A stretch of 63,043 bases of DNA. It comes from Rikenellaceae bacterium (lineage in GTDB: Bacteria; Bacteroidota; Bacteroidia; Bacteroidales; UBA932). Below the pieces are notes generated by a model. That model was given only the letters and a program-made list of their open reading frames with translations, made no database searches and had not been told where the DNA came from. Shown piece after piece: positions 1 through 8,634 of the stretch. The stretch spans positions 1 through 63,043 of the forward strand of contig CAAGMI010000189.1 of the NCBI GenBank assembly GCA_900771005.1. Direction: 5' to 3'. Made by a program: the position numbers and the translations under genes. The stretch's first letter is position 1. The number at the start of each line of letters is the position of its first letter.

Positions 1-193
1 GGAGAACGTACATTGGACCATAGACTGTCACATAGTCGTTTGAGTATAATGGGACAACATCGGTAGTTTCATTGGATGTAGTCGTTGCCAGTGGAGCCAC
101 ATCCTGCATTTCACTCACACTATTAAGAGGCATTTCACTCTTAAAGATGACCATCATAATGGCCATCAATGCAATAAATCTAAGTGTTTTCAT
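1..193 (-). CDS. Small secreted protein, C-terminus outside window
   Basis: The frame is open from an ATG at 193 to the left edge, giving 64 residues without a stop. The N-terminus (MKTLRFIALMAIMMVIF) looks like a short signal peptide; the rest is polar and Thr/Val rich. I do not recognise the family. It resembles the next gene in being a short exported protein with a Lys start and a hydrophobic leader, so the two may be co-transcribed. Function unknown. Confidence 0.5.
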   Translation of the reverse strand, partial: MKTLRFIALMAIMMVIFKSEMPLNSVSEMQDVAPLATTTSNETTDVVPLYSNDYVTVYGPMYVL

Positions 194-298
194 ATTATAA
201 CCAATAAATTGTTGATGTATTACGATCTTGCAAAAGACATTGAAAAGGCAGGAATATGGCCAGACGCATAACAATGATATGTGTTCTTCTCCGTATTT

Positions 299-688
299 CT
301 ATAGCTCAAAGTTTCCAGAATAGACATTGCCATCAGGCAATGATATTGTCATATGGTATTCGCCTGATCCCAAAAGTCCAAAAGAAATAGGTGAATATGT
401 CACCCTAGTGGAGTATTGTGTATAGTTACCAGTTGACCGATTTTCAATTCTCACGGTTGCACGTACAGAGTTGTTTGATGCCAAGAGAATGCAATTAGCG
501 GACTCTATTGCATAGCAGGTAAAAGACAGTGGATTTATTTCCTGCGTTCTAGGCCTATCACCAGACGAAATATCATGCACAATGATTACGGTCGTAACCG
601 TGTCGGATGATAATGACTGATTATTGATTGCTTTTGCAAAAGGCAATATTGCCATACAAAGAACGATAAGTGTACATAATTTTTTCAT
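299..688 (-). CDS. Secreted DUF3244-like protein
   Basis: A 129-residue protein with a signal peptide (residues 1-20, cleavage probably after AKA) and a beta-rich remainder. The C-terminal half, with alternating hydrophobic residues and the ending LLGSGEYHMTISLPDG, fits the small Ig-like secreted proteins (DUF3244) common in Bacteroidales. That assignment is by overall look and is uncertain. It lies 105 bases upstream of the partial secreted gene at the left edge, on the same strand. No enzymatic motif is visible; the role is unknown. Confidence 0.55.
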   Translation of the reverse strand: MKKLCTLIVLCMAILPFAKAINNQSLSSDTVTTVIIVHDISSGDRPRTQEINPLSFTCYAIESANCILLASNNSVRATVRIENRSTGNYTQYSTRVTYSPISFGLLGSGEYHMTISLPDGNVYSGNFEL

Positions 689-1031
689 AACTCTTAAGTA
701 TTAAGTTTTCTCGAAATTATATCAAAAAATCCGTCTCTGAAAAATAGAGTAAATTATGCCGTTACACTTTTGCGGTCAATTACACACTATGTCTGTAGAT
801 TTAACTGCTATTCACCCCACAATAAGACACATTCCGCATATAGCCATTCGGTTAGTTGCCTATGATTCAATGATTTGCCCCCCATATCGGCGTTTGTAAC
901 GATTTTTGTTCAAATCAGGACCTAATACACGGGCTGGAATTTGTGGCGCACGCAAAATGGGGGCCTCAAGTTGGCGATATCACCTTAATATGGTATTAAT
1001 CAGAGCTAAAGAATAAACAGCTGGATAAACA
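689..1031. other. Intergenic stretch, nothing assigned
   Basis: 343 bases between the DUF3244-like gene and the AbiE-like pair. It must carry the promoter of the secreted gene, but I see no good TAnnTTTG box with a spaced TTTG. No tRNA, no open frame with coding character and no strong hairpin is visible. Confidence 0.4.
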
Positions 1032-2024
1032 CTATTGTTTATTGATTTTCTCCTGCAACTCCACCAATCTCTTCATTATCTCATCAAAAGGAACCCGCTC
1101 TCCGTAAATCATCGTGCGCAGCATTGATTTATAGTCGTTCCGCCAGGCTTGTTCGGTTTCCCCTGCCGGGACAATCTTGATATACTGCGGAGCGTGATGA
1201 GAATAATCTATTCCTGATACATGAGTCAGCGTCTCACGATGATGAACGATGGATTTATACAGCTCAGTATCCGCCAATGCCTCTTTTACAAAAGGCTTGT
1301 CTTTCATCATCGCTATGTCATATAGATGCCTTGACATCCTGTCTATCCTGACAGAGGGTTTCTGCATCTCTTCGTGAATAAGGAATATTTTCTCAAGGAA
1401 TGTGCGACCCGGAGTAGCCACATTCACCGTCACGGGAGCATCAGCAAAAGGAGCTTCCGGATAATGTTCCGCCAATATCGAGCGGATAGGTATTCTTTCG
1501 CAAGGTTCGGTCATTGAACGTGCGCCAATTTCAATAAGCACCTTGGGACGAAGATATTCTATCGGTGAAGGAAGAACTGAATCGAATTCCACCTCAATAA
1601 TCTGAGGATCTGTAGAAGAATCCACCGTCAACGGAGTGTTCACATCGAATCCAACCAGGCCTAGCTCAGACAATTTATCAGAAATCTCTGATGACAAATC
1701 CTCCAGAACATAGGAGCATAGAGCCTGGCGTATTACAGTTATGTCCTTTCGCCTTGTAATCTCCCCGTCCAATCCAAAGAACTTGCGGTCAACGGCTATG
1801 TCTATATCTTCAGACATCCTGTCAATCAGGTGCCAGCATTTGCTAAGACTTGTGCCTCCTTTGAAATTGATATAGTCCGCACATCGGCACTGGAACAATG
1901 CTGTCAGGCACATCGTCACCCACCAATCCTTCTCTATCGCCGTAGCATCCAGATGCCGGGCAATAGCAATCTGCTGTAAAATCTGCGCTCTTTGGGCAGA
2001 TGGAATCTCCAACCACTTATTCAT
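1032..2024 (-). CDS. AbiEii-family nucleotidyltransferase toxin
   Basis: A 330-residue protein of the nucleotidyltransferase AbiEii/AbiGii toxin family (DUF1814). The N-terminal third holds the family's core: FKGGTSLSK (about residues 54-62) followed by SEDIDIAVD (about 71-79), which matches the GGTxLxK and DxD motifs that bind nucleotide and metal. Known relatives are toxins of AbiE phage-abortive systems that act as nucleotidyltransferases. Its start overlaps the end of the upstream partner by 8 bases, implying translational coupling. Length is typical and the gene looks intact. The alternative, an uncharacterised nucleotidyltransferase with no defence role, cannot be excluded. Confidence 0.85.
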   Translation of the reverse strand: MNKWLEIPSAQRAQILQQIAIARHLDATAIEKDWWVTMCLTALFQCRCADYINFKGGTSLSKCWHLIDRMSEDIDIAVDRKFFGLDGEITRRKDITVIRQALCSYVLEDLSSEISDKLSELGLVGFDVNTPLTVDSSTDPQIIEVEFDSVLPSPIEYLRPKVLIEIGARSMTEPCERIPIRSILAEHYPEAPFADAPVTVNVATPGRTFLEKIFLIHEEMQKPSVRIDRMSRHLYDIAMMKDKPFVKEALADTELYKSIVHHRETLTHVSGIDYSHHAPQYIKIVPAGETEQAWRNDYKSMLRTMIYGERVPFDEIMKRLVELQEKINKQ

Positions 2025-2622
2025 ACATTCTCAAAATTGTTTCCCTAACCCAGATAGGAGCCAGCCTCAATTCCGTCAGGGCCGTATCCTTTTCCACCTT
2101 TTCAGTGACAATATCCTTTATCTTCCGATATTCCTCGTCTGTCAACTTTCCTTCGCCAATCTCCCTGATTGCTGACACGGTCATACCAATCAAAGGCTCC
2201 CTGTAAAGAAGGTTCTTTGGCGTGGTACGAACAAAACGGATTCCGTGGCCGTCATAAACCTTTATTCTTCTGGCCGCACCATCCGTCAAGTACACCGCAT
2301 TCTGCGGAAGCTGCGTCGAAAGTCCCAATAGATTGAGGGCATAGTCGGCCACTGGCTGTATATGGACCTTGTCACGTTTCGCTATCGCACGTGCAATCTC
2401 GTCCAATGAGGGCAGGACCGGGCCACTGATATAAGGATTGGTCATGGGATACAGATATATCCCATGCGCCACCCTTACAAAGGTTCTGGAAGCCACCAGA
2501 GTACTGAGAGCTTTCCTCACGGAAACAGCCGAGCCGTAGCGGATGAAATCACTCGCAAAACATATAGTTCCTCTCCCGCACTTTTTTACTGACGTTAATA
2601 TTTTATCCTCAATGCTTTGCAT
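2017..2622 (-). CDS. AbiEi-like antitoxin/regulator (DUF6088 type)
   Basis: A 201-residue protein encoded directly upstream of the AbiEii-like toxin. The N-terminus (FASDFIRYGSAVSVRKALSTL, then a VRVAHGIYLYP segment) reads as a winged helix with the wing typical of AbiEi-type antitoxins. In characterised AbiE systems this partner neutralises the toxin without stable complex formation and represses the shared promoter. The gene pair, order and overlap support a type IV toxin-antitoxin arrangement. The promoter upstream contains an inverted repeat consistent with autoregulation. Confidence 0.75.
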   Translation of the reverse strand: MQSIEDKILTSVKKCGRGTICFASDFIRYGSAVSVRKALSTLVASRTFVRVAHGIYLYPMTNPYISGPVLPSLDEIARAIAKRDKVHIQPVADYALNLLGLSTQLPQNAVYLTDGAARRIKVYDGHGIRFVRTTPKNLLYREPLIGMTVSAIREIGEGKLTDEEYRKIKDIVTEKVEKDTALTELRLAPIWVRETILRMYE

Positions 2623-2642
2623 AACATATTATCCATTGAAAT

Positions 2643-2671
2643 TTTCACAAATATAAGCAAAATATGTGAAA
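2643..2671 (-). promoter_or_regulatory. AbiE-like promoter with inverted repeat
   Basis: TTTCACA at 2643-2649 and TGTGAAA at 2665-2671 form a perfect 7-base inverted repeat 15 bases apart. On the minus strand the -7 box TATATTTG (2648-2655) lies just inside it. The position suits an operator for the AbiEi-like protein, as known for AbiE autoregulation. This is inferred from position and symmetry only. Confidence 0.5.
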
Positions 2672-2763
2672 TATTAATCGCATAAATGTAATAAGCTTGT
2701 GCAGAACTTGAGTCGCAAATGAGAAATCTTGATTTCAATCAAGGTGTTGCGTTCTGTTTATTC

Positions 2764-4434
2764 TTATTCAAACCATGCACGGTATAGGCTGGCATTGGGG
2801 CCGGAATCACTCAACAACCGGTGACGGATACGGCAGCGCTTGACTCTTGCATTGTCCCCGGTGATATTCATCAGGACAGAGATAGTCGTTGCATCGAAAC
2901 CGGCGATAAGGTAGCAGATGAAGCGTATGTCATCTTCCGAATACCTCGGATAGTCACTTCTTATTTTTGTGACGATATCGTCAGCATCCATGTTTATCCG
3001 TTCCTCAAACTTGTACTGATTGCCGGACTGAGAGGTCATTTCCGCAATGATATCGTCAATCCTCGGCGCAATACTCTTGGCAATCTTCTGGGTTACTTTC
3101 TCGGAACCTCTGAAATATGAAGCATCATAATACCGCCCGATTTCCATAAACTGCTTCTGATAGAGATTCACATACATTCTTTGCAGATCAAGCATCTTCA
3201 TTTCCTGCTCGGCACATTTGGTATCCGCATCTGTCCTTGTCATTTGCAGAAGCCTCTCCGACTCGCCCACAGCAAGAAGCATTTTCTCCCTATCCCGCAT
3301 CATCAAATGCTTCCGTCTTCTGGAGATGAGTACTATAGCAGAAATAACCAACAACAAGAAAACTGTCATCAATAAATAACGCTGATGCAGGATAGTATGC
3401 TCCCTCCGTTCAGCCAGCATGGCATATCGATAATGATCCGACTGTGACTTAAAAACAGACTGGCGGATCTTGTCCCTGATGACATCGTCCTGCAGTTGGA
3501 GGCTTGACTCAAGCAATGAATCCGCTTCCCGATGGTTTCCTTTCTCCTGCTCTATCTTATAATGCCACCAGTATGACGTGTAGGAGTCCGGATATGCCGA
3601 CAAGGACTGCAGAACAGCATCTGAAGCAGCCGTTTCTCCCAATCTCGCGAGCACATATGCATATTCGTAATAATACTCAAGCGTCATTTCACCTCCATGC
3701 CCGATGGCTGATTCGAAGAGAGAGCGGATCTCTCCAGCATCAAACTCTCCAGACTTGAGAGAGTTGTCCGCCATCGCCAGCATTGAGGATAAGACTATCG
3801 GGCGAAGGGTATCCCCTCTCGAGCATATCTCACGGTAAAGACTGTCAGCGGTATGGAAGTCCCGATTGTTGTGATATGCATTTGCCAGGCCGAATGTAGA
3901 ATAATCAATGTAACTGCCATCGCCCAGCTTTTCAAAAGACTCCAGAGCCCTGATGTGATATTCCAATTCCTCTTCAAAACTGTATGACAAGTGGTAGGTA
4001 TTACCTATCGCGTAATTAATCAGACCCAAATATTTATAGTTCTCAGGGTCTGCCAGATCAAGAGCACTGAAATAATGGACAAGGGCGTTCGAGTAATCAT
4101 CACCGTTCTCATAGATACGTCCGGCATAATAGTGGGTCATCATCGCCCTGTCATCCTTTCCTGTATAGAAGGACAATGCAGGTTGAATTATTCTGACATC
4201 GGACGTGTCAACATAATTCTTGTCCAAGGCGATTGCCTGCAGCAAGGAATAATGTGCCCGAAGTGGCATCGTACGCAATTGCAGGGTGTCAATCACCCTC
4301 AAGACAATGAAGGCACTGTCCGGACGTTCCTGAATATATGTTTCAATGTCACGAAGACTTGCTTCCATCTGCCTTTGAGAGCAGGATAAAAAGCAAAGTG
4401 AAATTGAAAGGATGGCGGCAACGGCTCTGAGCAT
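2764..4434 (-). CDS. Membrane TPR regulator with C-terminal HTH
   Basis: A 556-residue lipoprotein-like regulator. The N-terminus ends in a lipobox-like FLSC with Cys at about residue 19. Residues 60-340 are helical TPR-type repeats (for example YYAGRIYENGDDYSNALVHYFSAL). One transmembrane segment (MTVFLLLVISAIVLI, about 353-371) is followed by a charged coiled coil and a C-terminal LuxR-like helix-turn-helix (YSEDDIRFICYLIAGFDATTISVLM). This architecture is common in Bacteroidota, where a periplasmic TPR sensor is joined to a cytoplasmic DNA-binding domain. The target genes are unknown; it stands alone between non-coding gaps. Confidence 0.7.
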   Translation of the reverse strand: MLRAVAAILSISLCFLSCSQRQMEASLRDIETYIQERPDSAFIVLRVIDTLQLRTMPLRAHYSLLQAIALDKNYVDTSDVRIIQPALSFYTGKDDRAMMTHYYAGRIYENGDDYSNALVHYFSALDLADPENYKYLGLINYAIGNTYHLSYSFEEELEYHIRALESFEKLGDGSYIDYSTFGLANAYHNNRDFHTADSLYREICSRGDTLRPIVLSSMLAMADNSLKSGEFDAGEIRSLFESAIGHGGEMTLEYYYEYAYVLARLGETAASDAVLQSLSAYPDSYTSYWWHYKIEQEKGNHREADSLLESSLQLQDDVIRDKIRQSVFKSQSDHYRYAMLAERREHTILHQRYLLMTVFLLLVISAIVLISRRRKHLMMRDREKMLLAVGESERLLQMTRTDADTKCAEQEMKMLDLQRMYVNLYQKQFMEIGRYYDASYFRGSEKVTQKIAKSIAPRIDDIIAEMTSQSGNQYKFEERINMDADDIVTKIRSDYPRYSEDDIRFICYLIAGFDATTISVLMNITGDNARVKRCRIRHRLLSDSGPNASLYRAWFE

Positions 4435-4754
4435 AAGCTATGTTGTTATTCAAATAACGAGTCATCACAAATATATACATATACCAGAATAATGGTTTCC
4501 ATAAGTCAGGACATTATTAATACCGCACTGCTATTCAGTGTTACATTTATTCGTTGCTTGCAAATTCCATAACGCGCTAATTCTTAATATATTAATTGCT
4601 ATCCTGGCAATCCAGGAATAACTATCACATCCCATATTACCGCATTTATCATGCTGCAAATCAATTATTTCCCCATCTGTAATGATTTTGCCAAGCAAGG
4701 TACAACTTTCGTGTCTACTTTTCGTAACTGGCACAGCAAAAGGCTGCAAACCGG
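4435..4754. other. Intergenic stretch, nothing assigned
   Basis: 320 AT-rich bases between the TPR regulator and the end of rpoN, both on the minus strand. It should contain the promoter of the TPR gene and the end of the rpoN operon. I see no clear terminator hairpin and no convincing gene; a 72-codon frame on the minus strand lacks coding character. Confidence 0.4.
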
Positions 4755-6167
4755 CTAGAACTGTTTGCGCCAGCGGGCGAGAGGGATGCCGAGTTGGCCG
4801 CGATATTTGGCGATGGTGCGACGGGCCACCTTGTAGCCCCGCTTTTCCATCTCCACGACAAGTTGCTCATCAGTGAGAGGCTTTTTCTTGTCCTCAGCAT
4901 CGACGCATTCCTGAAGCACTTTCTTGAGTTCCCTTGTCGAAACCTCTTCCCCTTCACTGTTTTCCATTCCTTCGGAGAAGAAATATTTGAGAGGGAATAT
5001 GCCGAAATGTGTCTCAATATACTTGCTGTTGACAACTCGTGAGATAGTGGATATGTCGAATCCGGTGACCTCCGCTATATCCTTCAGCACCATAGGCTTC
5101 AGATGAGACTCGTCTCCGTCCAGGAAGTATTCGTACTGATAATCCAGAATGGCCTGCATTGTCTTCTGCAGGGTGTTGTGCCTTTGTTTCAACGCCTCCA
5201 CGAACCACTTGGCCGAATCGAGTTTCTGCCTGACGAAAGTGGCGGCTTCCTTCTGCGCCCTTTCCGACGAACCTTTGGCTTCCATCAGGAGGTCAGCATA
5301 CTTCTTGTTCACCCTCAGTTCGGGAATCGAGAAACGCGGCATTGAGAAAGAGAGCTTCCCGTCATTATCCTCAAGGATGAAATCAGGGACTATCTGCTGT
5401 GCCTGGTCATCATAGCTGTCATCTATCACCCCACCGGGAGCGGGATTCAGCTTGACTATCCTTGCGACTGCCGCTTTCAACTGGTCTTCGCTTATCCCCA
5501 GGCGGGACATCACCTTCTGAAAATGCTTGTTGGAGAATTCGGCGAATTCCTCTTCAAGTATTCTCTCCGCCGTGATGACGTCATCTGTCTGCTTGCTGTT
5601 CTTCAACTGCAGAAGCAGGCATTCCCTGAGATCCCTTGCACCGACTCCGGCAGGTTCGAACTCCTGTATGATCTTCAGCAGAGACAGCACTTCTTCGGAG
5701 GAGGTCTCGATATTCGCCCTGAAAGCCAGATCGTCAACGAGCGAATCTATGTCACGGCGGAGATATCCGTCCGAGTCCAGGCTTCCGATGATGAATGAAC
5801 CGATCTGGTACTGCCGTTCGTCCAGATTCCTGTATCCCAACTGGTCAGACAGGCTCTGGGTAAAGCTTTCCCTTACCGAAAAAGTATTGTACTCCGGGCG
5901 GGGATCCTTTCCCCAGTTGTTCACTTTCAGTTTGTATGAAGGGATATATTCGTCCTCCTTGATCTCATCGATAGAAACGTCCTTACGGCCCTCGTCATCA
6001 TCCCTGTGGGCATCGGGATCGGGAGTGTCATCAAGCACGGGATTGTCTTCAAGTTCGGCACGGACCCTCTGCTCCAGATCCTGTATAGGCAATTCTATAA
6101 GCCTGATAGTCTGAATCTGAAGAGGAGAAAGTTTCTGTGTCTGCTTGAGCTCTAATCCCTGCTTCAT
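4755..6167 (-). CDS. rpoN: RNA polymerase sigma-54 factor
   Basis: A 470-residue sigma-54. The N-terminal activator-interacting region (LKQTQKLSPLQIQTIRLIELP) is Gln/Leu rich, followed by an acidic linker and the core-binding domain (FEPAGVGARDLRECLLLQL). The C-terminus has the DNA-binding HTH (LKDIAEVTGFDISTISRVV) and the RpoN box ARRTIAKYRGQLGIP that reads the -24 element. Length is typical. It directs transcription that depends on AAA+ enhancer-binding proteins. Its ATG abuts the stop of the SPOR gene, so it is the last gene of a three-gene operon. Confidence 0.97.
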   Translation of the reverse strand: MKQGLELKQTQKLSPLQIQTIRLIELPIQDLEQRVRAELEDNPVLDDTPDPDAHRDDDEGRKDVSIDEIKEDEYIPSYKLKVNNWGKDPRPEYNTFSVRESFTQSLSDQLGYRNLDERQYQIGSFIIGSLDSDGYLRRDIDSLVDDLAFRANIETSSEEVLSLLKIIQEFEPAGVGARDLRECLLLQLKNSKQTDDVITAERILEEEFAEFSNKHFQKVMSRLGISEDQLKAAVARIVKLNPAPGGVIDDSYDDQAQQIVPDFILEDNDGKLSFSMPRFSIPELRVNKKYADLLMEAKGSSERAQKEAATFVRQKLDSAKWFVEALKQRHNTLQKTMQAILDYQYEYFLDGDESHLKPMVLKDIAEVTGFDISTISRVVNSKYIETHFGIFPLKYFFSEGMENSEGEEVSTRELKKVLQECVDAEDKKKPLTDEQLVVEMEKRGYKVARRTIAKYRGQLGIPLARWRKQF

Positions 6168-6725
6168 TTACTCTGCTTTCTGTTTCAATATCTTGAGGGT
6201 ATCCGTCTTGTAAGACCCGGCATCCAGGACGGGATAACGGAATTTTTCCTTCACGACGAATGCGGTTGGAAAGTCCTTCTGTATCTCTTTCAGCTGCTCC
6301 TGAGCTTCCGCCTTGGTGCGGAAATCCCCGACAGTAACCTTGAAGAACGGATTCGAATATGAACGATAGGCCTGAATGCCATGATATTTGGCCTTGAACC
6401 TGTTCATCTCAGCCTCTGACTCCGCACGGGAATCCTGCTTATTGTCAAAATATATGCGTATCCTGTAACCGGAAAAGGTCTTCTCGGCATTCTCAGCCAC
6501 GTGAGACTCCACCTTTGTCTTCAAGTCACGGGACTGTCTGACCGTGACATCGGAAGGAAGTATGGCGTAAATGCTCTTTCCGTCAATTTCCGCATCAACC
6601 GATGAAACCGGTATGTACACCACGGAATCGACGAGTTCGTACCCGTCAGGGACAATGATGTCCTGTGCGTGGGCGGAAAACCCGATTGCCAATATGGCAG
6701 AAATGGCTGTGAAAAGTTTTCTCAT
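6168..6725 (-). CDS. Secreted SPOR-domain protein
   Basis: Start ATG at 6725, one base after the upstream stop; an alternative TTG four codons earlier would overlap that gene. The 185-residue product has a signal peptide (MRKLFTAISAILAIGFSAHAQ) and a C-terminal SPOR-type domain (YRIRIYFDNKQDSRAESEAE, then YRSYSNPFFKVTVGDFRTKAEA). SPOR domains bind glycan strands denuded of stem peptides at the division septum. It probably acts in the periplasm. It is the middle gene of the LEA14-like/SPOR/rpoN operon; no functional link with sigma-54 is known. Confidence 0.85.
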   Translation of the reverse strand: MRKLFTAISAILAIGFSAHAQDIIVPDGYELVDSVVYIPVSSVDAEIDGKSIYAILPSDVTVRQSRDLKTKVESHVAENAEKTFSGYRIRIYFDNKQDSRAESEAEMNRFKAKYHGIQAYRSYSNPFFKVTVGDFRTKAEAQEQLKEIQKDFPTAFVVKEKFRYPVLDAGSYKTDTLKILKQKAE

Positions 6726-6726
6726 T

Positions 6727-7197
6727 TTATCTTCCAATCAATGATATCAACGGTATGTCCTTATATTCAATAGTCTTGCCAAAGTTGGTCCCGGCCAGTT
6801 TGGCATAGACCAGCACGTCTATTCTTACGGCACTCGCATCGCTGTCAGTCAGAGCGCCCAGGATGTAGAAAACGTTTATCCCTTCCAGAATGGCACCGTT
6901 CACGGGGAACTCGTAGTCCTTTTCCTGTCCGGATTCGAGCAGGATATCAGCAGCATCCAGCCTTACCATAGGTTTGTCCGCGACTTTGATCACTCCGAAG
7001 ATGCTGTCTATCTGTATGGCTTTACCGGGGTTGTTCACCGTTGCGCCCATCGTCAGGTCGGCAGCCTTCAGCCCGCGTGGCGAAATGGTGCGTACCGATA
7101 CGGACTTTATCTCGAAATCCTTCCACTGTTCACAGGACACAAGCAGTACGCTGCAAACCGACACAAGAAGGACAATATGTGCTATACGTTTGATCAC
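6727..7197 (-). CDS. LEA14-like lipoprotein
   Basis: I favour the GTG start at 7197, giving 156 residues. A longer frame starting at 7248 would run through both divergent promoters and into miaB. The N-terminus (VIKRIAHIVLLVSV, then LLVSC) is a lipoprotein signal. The body (LKAADLTMGATVNNPGKAIQIDSIFGVIKV) matches the LEA type 2/WHy beta-sandwich fold, with the NPN-like turn here reading NNPG. Such proteins are small outer-membrane-associated lipoproteins of unknown role. It leads the operon that continues into the SPOR gene and rpoN. Confidence 0.7.
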   Translation of the reverse strand: MIKRIAHIVLLVSVCSVLLVSCEQWKDFEIKSVSVRTISPRGLKAADLTMGATVNNPGKAIQIDSIFGVIKVADKPMVRLDAADILLESGQEKDYEFPVNGAILEGINVFYILGALTDSDASAVRIDVLVYAKLAGTNFGKTIEYKDIPLISLIGR

Positions 7198-7202
7198 AAG
7201 AG

Positions 7203-7232
7203 ACAAAGATACGAAAAAACTGTCTATCTTTG
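7203..7232. promoter_or_regulatory. Divergent -7 boxes between LEA14-like gene and miaB
   Basis: TATCTTTG occurs on the plus strand at 7225-7232 for miaB and on the minus strand at 7210-7203 for the LEA14-like gene. Both match the Bacteroidota -7 consensus TAnnTTTG. Each start codon lies only 5-8 bases beyond its box, so both messages would have almost no leader. No well-spaced -33 TTTG is evident. Confidence 0.55.
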
Positions 7233-7240
7233 CGGCCGGT

Positions 7241-8548
7241 ATGCGCAAGCTTTATATTGAAACATACGGTTGCCAGATGAACGTGAACGACACGGAGGTC
7301 ATCTTCTCCATACTGGCAGACCACGGATATTCACGGACCGAATCCATTGAAGAAGCAGACGTCATAATGGCCAACACCTGTTCGGTCAGGGACAATGCGG
7401 AACAAAGGATATGGGGGCGGATCAACCAATTCTGTCTCCAGAGGAAAAAGCGTCCTGTGATCATAGGAATTCTCGGATGCATGGCCGAAAGACTCAAGGA
7501 TGCCCTGCTCGAATCGGGCAAAGTGGATGTGGTTGCCGGCCCTGATGCATACCGAAGTCTTCCCGAGCTGCTTGAAGGGGCGGCTGAAGGGCATCCTCAG
7601 ATAAACGTGGAGCTCTCCAGAGAAGAGACCTATGGCGACATCGCTCCCGTCAGGATAGACACAAACGGAGTGAGCGCCTTCATCTCCATAATGAGAGGAT
7701 GCAACAACGTCTGCTCATACTGCGTCGTACCATATACACGTGGTGTGGAACGGAGCAGAGATGCCTCGACAATCGTACGAGAGGCCTGTGACTGTTTCAG
7801 CAAGGGATACAAGGAAGTCACACTGCTCGGACAGAACGTGGATTCGTACAACTTCAACGGAATCAACTTCGCAAAACTGCTTGCCATGGTAGCCGGAATC
7901 AGCCCTATGCTGAGGGTCAGATTTTCGACATCCAACCCACAGGACATCTCCGACGAGGTCATCGAGACCATGGCCCGATATGACAACATCTGCAAACACA
8001 TACATCTTCCCGTACAATCCGGCTCCAACCGCATTCTGGAAAAGATGCGCCGCCGCTATACGAGGGAATGGTATCTTGACAGAGTGGCCAAGATCCGCCA
8101 GATACTGCCGGGTTGCGGACTTACCACGGATGTAATAGCCGGATTCTGTTCCGAAACGGAGGAGGACCACAGAGAGACGCTCAGCCTGTTTGAGGAGGTT
8201 GTATTCGACACGGCATTCATGTTCTACTACTCCGAAAGGCCGGGGACACTGGCTGCAAGGAAGTACCCTGACGACGTAGACATAGAGACAAAGACCAGAA
8301 GGCTCAACGAGATTATCGAGCTGCAGTGCAGAATGAGTCTCAAGAGTTACAGGCAGGACATAGGCAAGACCTTTGAGGTTCTCGTGGAAGGGCCTTCCAA
8401 GAAAACCGACAAGGAACTGTGCGGACGCGCTTCGAACAACAAGATGTGCGTCTGGCCGGATACTGTCCACAAGGCCGGTGACTATGTAACGGTAGAAGTT
8501 GTGGACTGCACCTCTGCTACACTTATCTGCCGCGAAAAGAAGCAGTAA
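7241..8548 (+). CDS. miaB: tRNA-2-methylthio-N6-dimethylallyladenosine synthase
   Basis: A 435-residue radical-SAM methylthiotransferase. Start ATG at 7241 gives MRKLYIETYGCQMN, the standard N-terminus; the frame is open further upstream but overlaps the divergent gene. The UPF0004 domain carries three cluster cysteines (YGCQMN, NTCSVRD, GCMAERL). The radical-SAM motif CNNVCSYC binds a second 4Fe-4S cluster, and a TRAM domain closes the protein (FEVLVEGPSKKTDKELCGR). It methylthiolates i6A37 of tRNAs reading UNN codons. A strong terminator follows. Confidence 0.97.
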   Translation: MRKLYIETYGCQMNVNDTEVIFSILADHGYSRTESIEEADVIMANTCSVRDNAEQRIWGRINQFCLQRKKRPVIIGILGCMAERLKDALLESGKVDVVAGPDAYRSLPELLEGAAEGHPQINVELSREETYGDIAPVRIDTNGVSAFISIMRGCNNVCSYCVVPYTRGVERSRDASTIVREACDCFSKGYKEVTLLGQNVDSYNFNGINFAKLLAMVAGISPMLRVRFSTSNPQDISDEVIETMARYDNICKHIHLPVQSGSNRILEKMRRRYTREWYLDRVAKIRQILPGCGLTTDVIAGFCSETEEDHRETLSLFEEVVFDTAFMFYYSERPGTLAARKYPDDVDIETKTRRLNEIIELQCRMSLKSYRQDIGKTFEVLVEGPSKKTDKELCGRASNNKMCVWPDTVHKAGDYVTVEVVDCTSATLICREKKQ

Positions 8549-8575
8549 CGTATATTCCATAAAGAAACGTATAAA

Positions 8576-8609
8576 CCTCCGCCGTTATTTTTCGGCGGAG
8601 GCTTTTTTT
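8576..8609 (+). terminator. Rho-independent terminator of miaB
   Basis: CCTCCGCCG (8576-8584) and CGGCGGAGG (8593-8601) form a perfect 9-bp stem with an 8-base loop, followed by CTTTTTTT. It ends 28 bases after the miaB stop and insulates miaB from radC. Confidence 0.93.
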
Positions 8610-8634
8610 GCCCGTTTCTCCCTACATTGGCCGC

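Noticed and set aside
4531..4749. 72-codon minus-strand frame between the TPR regulator and rpoN
   Set aside because: No motif, odd composition, and no conserved context.
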